Source: Verrucomicrobiota bacterium
GTDB taxonomy: Bacteria; Verrucomicrobiota; Kiritimatiellia; CAIQIC01; Lenti-01
NCBI GenBank assembly: GCA_003451935.1
Contig: DMJA01000183.1
Span: forward strand, 1 to 9,868
Length of the DNA stretch: 9,868 bases
Reading direction: 5' to 3'
In this document: positions 7,074 to 9,868 of the stretch, one piece after another
Layout of the letters: the number at the start of each line of letters is the position of its first letter
Position numbering within the stretch: the stretch's first letter is position 1
Program-made: the position numbers and the translations under genes
The notes under the pieces: model-generated
The model's database searches: none
Seen by the model: the letters and a program-made list of their open reading frames with translations, nothing else
What the model was told of the DNA's origin: nothing

Positions 7074-7505
7074 ATGGAAAAGCATCGACACCTCAGGCGA
7101 TTGGATCGGGTTTGGATTTCAAACCCAGTCTATTTCATTACGGCTTGCACCCACAAACGACAGTTGCTTCTGGCTGCGCAAGATGCGGTAGATGTCCTTC
7201 GATAGGAATGGGCATCGGCGAAGGACCGGCATGGGTGGTTGATTGGGCGCTATGTGGTCATGCCGGACCATGTACATTTTTTCTGCGCTGAACCATTCGG
7301 CGGCGCGCGGCATTCGCTATCGCGGTCCATTTCACCGCCGATCTGGCAGGCCCAGTTCTTCGACCACATCTTGCGGACGTCCGATTCCTATGGCGAGAAA
7401 TGGGCGTATGTGAGGGAAAATCCAGTTCGCAAGGGACTGGCGATCTCGTGGGAGCAGTGGCCCTATCAGGGGTTTGTGGATTTCGATATTCCGGGATCGA
7501 TGTAG
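7074..7505 (+). pseudogene. REP-associated tyrosine transposase (RAYT, Y1_Tnp/IS200-like), disrupted
   Basis: Read in one frame from ATG 7074, the translation is RAYT-like throughout. The N-terminal part contains HLRRLDRVWISNPVYFITAC; the central part is GRYVVMPDHVHFFCA with the HxH metal site of HUH nucleases; the end has WQAQFFDHILRTSDSYGEKW, YVRENPVRKGL and WPYQG. The YVxxNPVxxGL motif, probably holding the catalytic Tyr, is present. A TAG at 7203-7205 interrupts the frame after 43 codons, where family members usually have a charged residue (LRE-EW), so one GAG-to-TAG change would explain it. Between SLSRS and PPIWQ about 15-20 residues usual in the family seem to be missing. With two lesions this is most likely a dead copy. 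RAYTs act on REP palindromes as single-copy domesticated transposases, and matching REP-like sequences flank this one. Reading error or suppression at the TAG is less likely. Confidence 0.85.
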
Positions 7506-7539
7506 GCGCGCACGGTGGGCGCGCAGAAGAGAGAATATG

Positions 7540-7565
7540 GCCGGCCCCAAGGTGGCCGGCTACAA
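7540..7565 (+). repeat. REP-like palindrome, right copy flanking the RAYT pseudogene
   Basis: GCCGGCC (7540-7546) and GGCCGGC (7554-7560) form a perfect 7-bp stem around a 7-nt loop, followed by TACAA. The last 14 bp are identical to the left copy at 7047-7060, in the same orientation. A separate GCGCGC/GCGCGC hairpin (7506-7524) follows the RAYT stop. The rest of 7506-7610 holds only the terminator described separately. Confidence 0.65.
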
Positions 7566-7609
7566 AGAACAAAGCCGCCTCCTCCAGCCGGGCCGGTGGC
7601 AAAGAGGCG
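7565..7609 (-). terminator. Possible intrinsic terminator of the minus-strand operon
   Basis: Read on the minus strand just after the chorismate mutase stop, CGCCTC (7609-7604) pairs with GAGGCG (7581-7576). A long GC-rich interior contains a further CCACCGGCCCGGCTGG fold, and the T-rich run TTTGTTCTTTG follows. The 6-bp outer stem with a large loop and an interrupted T-tract is weak by textbook standards, but its position directly behind the last gene supports it. Confidence 0.4.
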
Positions 7610-7610
7610 C

Positions 7611-8123
7611 TCAGGGTTCGAGGAGGTGGGCGACTTCGGACTGCCGGGTCCAAGGGAGGATGTATTCGCGCCAGAGGAAGGGGGCGAGGTCGCCGGGCAA
7701 GTTCGTCGCGATTTCGGCGGCCATGGCGCGGATGAAATCAATGAGGCGCAGTTCGGCGGACAGGTCGGTGAGCAACGCCACCATTTTTTCCCGGTCGCCG
7801 GTTGCGAGGGCTTCGCGGGCGTCGGCGCGAACGAGGTCGAATTTGGCGTCGGCGATCTGATTGGCCAGTTGCTGGCGGGCCAGAAGAGCGTCAATCAAAG
7901 AGCGATTCGCCTTTTCCACCGCGTTTGGTTCGCCGGCGGTTCCGGCGGGGGAGATGGCGATGAGGATTTCGGGAAGGGGGGGAGGGGGCAGGCGGGTTTC
8001 CGCAGCGGGCCATTTCGGAATGGGGTGGCGCGGGAAGCGGGCGCGGTCGGCGAGGGCGAGGAGCAGGCGGCGGTCGATGTCGCGGAGTTGCGTACGCAGC
8101 TTTTCGAGAACTTCGGACGTCAT
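7611..8123 (-). CDS. Chorismate mutase, compact eukaryotic (yeast ARO7) type
   Basis: A 170-residue protein predicted to convert chorismate to prephenate, the branch point to Phe and Tyr. The N-terminal helix LRTQLRDIDRRLLLALADRA (9-28) is AroQ-like and continues into RARFPRHP, as in eukaryotic enzymes (ERSHFP / ERAQFP). The second half follows yeast chorismate mutase: LLARQQLANQIADAKF, DREKMVALLTDLSAE and REYILPWTRQSEVAHLL. Using the yeast sequence recalled from memory, Arg16, Arg157, Lys168, Glu198, Thr242 and Glu246 correspond to Arg10, Arg83, Lys94, Glu124, Thr159 and Glu163. The Arg83-Lys94 spacing of 11 equals that in yeast. Only Asn194 differs (Asp120). The roughly 80-residue middle part of the yeast enzyme, with the tyrosine/tryptophan regulatory site, is replaced by a short Pro-rich linker (31-65). 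ATG 8123 overlaps the purU stop as TGATG, so translation is probably coupled. No signal peptide is seen. Confidence 0.78.
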   Translation of the reverse strand: MTSEVLEKLRTQLRDIDRRLLLALADRARFPRHPIPKWPAAETRLPPPPLPEILIAISPAGTAGEPNAVEKANRSLIDALLARQQLANQIADAKFDLVRADAREALATGDREKMVALLTDLSAELRLIDFIRAMAAEIATNLPGDLAPFLWREYILPWTRQSEVAHLLEP

Positions 8124-8986
8124 CAGGAGAAGACGACGGTGCGGTTCTTGTAGACGAGCAGCCGGTGGTGCAGGTGCCCGTAGATGGCGCGGGAGAGGAC
8201 GATTTTTTCGAGGTCGCGGCCGAGGCGGACGAGGTCGTCCACGCCCTGGCGGTGGGAGACGCGGATGACGTCCTGCTCGATGATGGGGCCTTCGTCGAGC
8301 TTTTCGGTGACATAGTGGGCGGTGGCGCCGATGATTTTCACCCCGCGGTCGTGGGCGGCGCGGTAGGGGTTGGCGCCGGCGAAGGCGGGCAGGAAGGAGT
8401 GGTGGATGTTGAGGATGCGCATGGGGAAGGCCTCCACGAAGGCGGGGCCCAGGATCTGCATGTAGCGGGCGAGGACGACGAAATCCACGTTGGCTTTTTG
8501 CAGGAGCGCGATTTGCCGGGACTCGGCTTCGGCCTTGTTCGCGGCGGAAACGGGAATGTGGTGGAAGGGAATGCCATGGCGCTCGACCAGGCCGCGGTGG
8601 TCGTCGTGGTTGGAGAGGATCAGGGCGATCTCGGCGGGCCATTCGCCGCTTTCGTGGCGGGCGAGGATGTCGTAGAGGCAGTGGGCCTGCCGGGAGACCA
8701 TGACGGCCATGCGCAAGGGCTGGTCGGAGCGGTGCAGGCTCCATTCGATCCGGAACGGTTCCGCCACGGCCCCGAAGCGGGCCGCGAACTGGTCGAGCGG
8801 AAACGCAAAGCCCGCGAGTTCCCATTCCATGCGGGCGAAGAAAACCCCGTCTTCCGTGTCCACATATTGGTCGAGGGCGATGATGTTGCCGTTGTTTTCC
8901 AGGATGAAGGCGGAGAGGGCGGCGACGATGCCGCGCCGGTCGGGGCAGGAGACGAGCAGGATGGCGGTGGGCTTGGAGGTAGCCAT
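8123..8986 (-). CDS. purU: Formyltetrahydrofolate deformylase (PurU)
   Basis: A 287-residue cytoplasmic enzyme that hydrolyses 10-formyltetrahydrofolate to formate and tetrahydrofolate, balancing one-carbon pools and supplying formate for PurT-type purine synthesis. An N-terminal ACT domain (about 7-85, SCPDRRGIVAALSAFILENN) is followed by a formyltransferase-fold catalytic domain (about 90-285). Diagnostic stretches are LILSNHDDHRGL, LARYMQILGPAFV, ILNIHHSFLPAFAGANPYRA and GATAHYVTEKLDEGPIIEQD. The catalytic trio corresponds to Asn193, His195 and Asp231; the 38-residue spacing from Asn to Asp matches that in PurN. Length and ends are normal for the family. The ATG at 8986 follows the upstream gene by 19 bp, and that gap is C-rich on the coding strand with no Shine-Dalgarno sequence. 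Its stop overlaps the chorismate mutase start. Confidence 0.96.
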   Translation of the reverse strand: MATSKPTAILLVSCPDRRGIVAALSAFILENNGNIIALDQYVDTEDGVFFARMEWELAGFAFPLDQFAARFGAVAEPFRIEWSLHRSDQPLRMAVMVSRQAHCLYDILARHESGEWPAEIALILSNHDDHRGLVERHGIPFHHIPVSAANKAEAESRQIALLQKANVDFVVLARYMQILGPAFVEAFPMRILNIHHSFLPAFAGANPYRAAHDRGVKIIGATAHYVTEKLDEGPIIEQDVIRVSHRQGVDDLVRLGRDLEKIVLSRAIYGHLHHRLLVYKNRTVVFS

Positions 8987-9005
8987 GGGGGTGGGGGCGA
9001 GGGCC

Positions 9006-9868
9006 TTAGTCGTTCTGCGGGATTTCGGGCGGCAGGAGATCGGAGAGGTTGGGGGCCGCTTCGGGGCTGCGGTCGGCGGCGGCGAAGGTGGCGACGATGG
9101 GCCGGTGGTCGGAGGACCGCAACAGGGTGGCGGAGCGAACGGCGAAGGACTTGCCGGGAATCACTTCGCGCAGGAGGCCGTCGCTGGCGAGCATGTAGTC
9201 GATGCGATGGTAGGTGTCGTCGTTCTCGCGGGCGGTCCAGGCGTCGCCGACGGCATCGGCGGGGCGCAGGTCGTGGAGGAGGCGCTTGCGCTGGTAGGTG
9301 GTGATTTCGCGCAGGGCGGCGGAATTCGGGTCGTCGTTCAGGTCGCCCACGACGAGGAGGTTCAGGTCGGGAGATTCCTTGAGGGCGGCCCGGACATGGT
9401 TGTTCAGCAGGCGGGCCTCGTTGCGGCGCATTTCGGCCTGGCCGAAGGAGTGGAAGACCTTGGACTTGAGATGGGCGACCATGAGGCGGAGGCGGTACTG
9501 GGGATTGACGGCGATGTCGATCTCCAGAATGCCGCGCATGACGGGGAATTTCGTGGGGCCGATCGTGTAGGTGTCGTCGGTGTGGGAGTTCTTGGCGACG
9601 ATGGGAAAGCGGGAGAGGACGGCCAGGTTGAGTTCCGACTTGCCGCGGCGGAGGTATTCCTCGTGGCCATATTCCAGGCCGGCCTGGCGGAGGCTGTATT
9701 TGAACTCGGCCCAGGCGGCGGGGTCGCCCATCTCCTGCACGGCCAGGATGTCGGGGGAGACCTGCTGGATGACGCCGATGATGGCCTCGGCCTCTTCGCG
9801 CGGCTTGGGCTCGAGGGTGGCGGAGGTTCCGTCGCGGTCCACCAGCGCATACTGGTTGAGGTTGAAGG
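9006..9868 (-). CDS. Endonuclease/exonuclease/phosphatase-family protein (5' truncated)
   Basis: The frame remains open to the window end, so the start lies outside; a GTG at 9842 is internal, because FNLNQYALVDRDG reads through it and contains the first conserved Asn of the family. With that GTG as residue 1, the metal and catalytic residues are complete: Glu37 in AVQEMGD, His124 in VAHLKSK, Asp167 and Asn169 in VVGDLNDDP, Asp215 in HRIDYML, and the Ser-Asp-His triad in SSDHRPIVATF (243-253). This is the Mg-dependent phosphodiesterase fold shared by exonuclease III, DNase I and sphingomyelinases. The LNLAVLSRFP and HLKSK segments resemble the secreted or generic hydrolase branch more than exonuclease III. 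The C-terminal 25 residues are acidic and Pro-rich. The substrate cannot be decided, and whether a signal peptide exists is not visible. It is the first visible gene of the minus-strand unit, 19 bp before purU. Confidence 0.9.
   Translation of the reverse strand, partial: FNLNQYALVDRDGTSATLEPKPREEAEAIIGVIQQVSPDILAVQEMGDPAAWAEFKYSLRQAGLEYGHEEYLRRGKSELNLAVLSRFPIVAKNSHTDDTYTIGPTKFPVMRGILEIDIAVNPQYRLRLMVAHLKSKVFHSFGQAEMRRNEARLLNNHVRAALKESPDLNLLVVGDLNDDPNSAALREITTYQRKRLLHDLRPADAVGDAWTARENDDTYHRIDYMLASDGLLREVIPGKSFAVRSATLLRSSDHRPIVATFAAADRSPEAAPNLSDLLPPEIPQND

Noticed and set aside
5607..7091. 494-codon minus-strand frame opposite the barrel gene
   Set aside because: It runs through the ATPase end and the barrel gene and shows no family motif; it is an antisense shadow.
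7203..7205. Pyrrolysine or other programmed recoding at the TAG
   Set aside because: No supporting context is visible, and the adjacent apparent deletion makes simple gene decay more likely.
7022..7291. 89-codon plus-strand frame after the barrel gene
   Set aside because: It is out of frame with the RAYT sequence that explains this DNA and has no resemblance of its own.
8165..9304. 379-codon plus-strand frame opposite purU
   Set aside because: Val/Gly/Asp-rich antisense shadow of PurU, ending in an Arg/Gly low-complexity tail.

Overview
The window is GC-rich, densely coded bacterial DNA. Three features together suggest the Planctomycetes-Verrucomicrobia-Chlamydiae group, most likely a Kiritimatiellota, Lentisphaerota or Verrucomicrobiota genome: a kinase-like domain fused to a formylglycine-generating-enzyme (SUMF1) fold, TTTTCCA/TGGAAAA palindromes upstream of an operon, and REP-type repeats around a RAYT transposase. 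This assignment is an inference; no rRNA or other marker gene is present.

Left part, plus strand. A gene cut by the window start (2-1657) encodes a Ser/Thr kinase-like domain, a membrane anchor and a SUMF1-like domain. Its kinase part appears catalytically dead. A 98-bp gap follows, holding two identical 20-bp palindromic sites 31 bp apart. Then comes a tightly coupled five-gene operon (1756-7025): a secreted LolA-like protein, two paralogous FtsX/LolC-type permeases of identical length, a LolD/MacB-type ATPase and an outer-membrane beta-barrel. Together these have the parts of an inner-membrane extraction machine, a periplasmic carrier and an outer-membrane endpoint, so the operon probably exports a lipid-like or lipoprotein substrate. 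The substrate cannot be read from the sequence. A palindromic repeat sits in the 5' end of the barrel gene, between its coupled ATG and its signal peptide.

Middle (7026-7610). This stretch between the two convergent operons holds a REP-associated tyrosine transposase (RAYT) pseudogene, broken by an in-frame TAG and probably shortened internally. Two direct copies of a REP-like palindrome flank it. A probable intrinsic terminator serves the minus-strand genes.

Right part, minus strand. Transcription runs from the window end leftward: an endonuclease/exonuclease/phosphatase-family protein (cut by the window end), PurU formyltetrahydrofolate deformylase, and a compact chorismate mutase. The mutase resembles the eukaryotic (yeast ARO7) type, with nearly all catalytic positions kept and the middle regulatory part missing. 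Its ATG overlaps the purU stop.

Most worth a second look: the compact eukaryotic-type chorismate mutase coupled to purU, the RAYT/REP unit, the tandem palindromes, the pseudokinase-SUMF1 fusion, and the repeat-derived N-terminus of the barrel protein.
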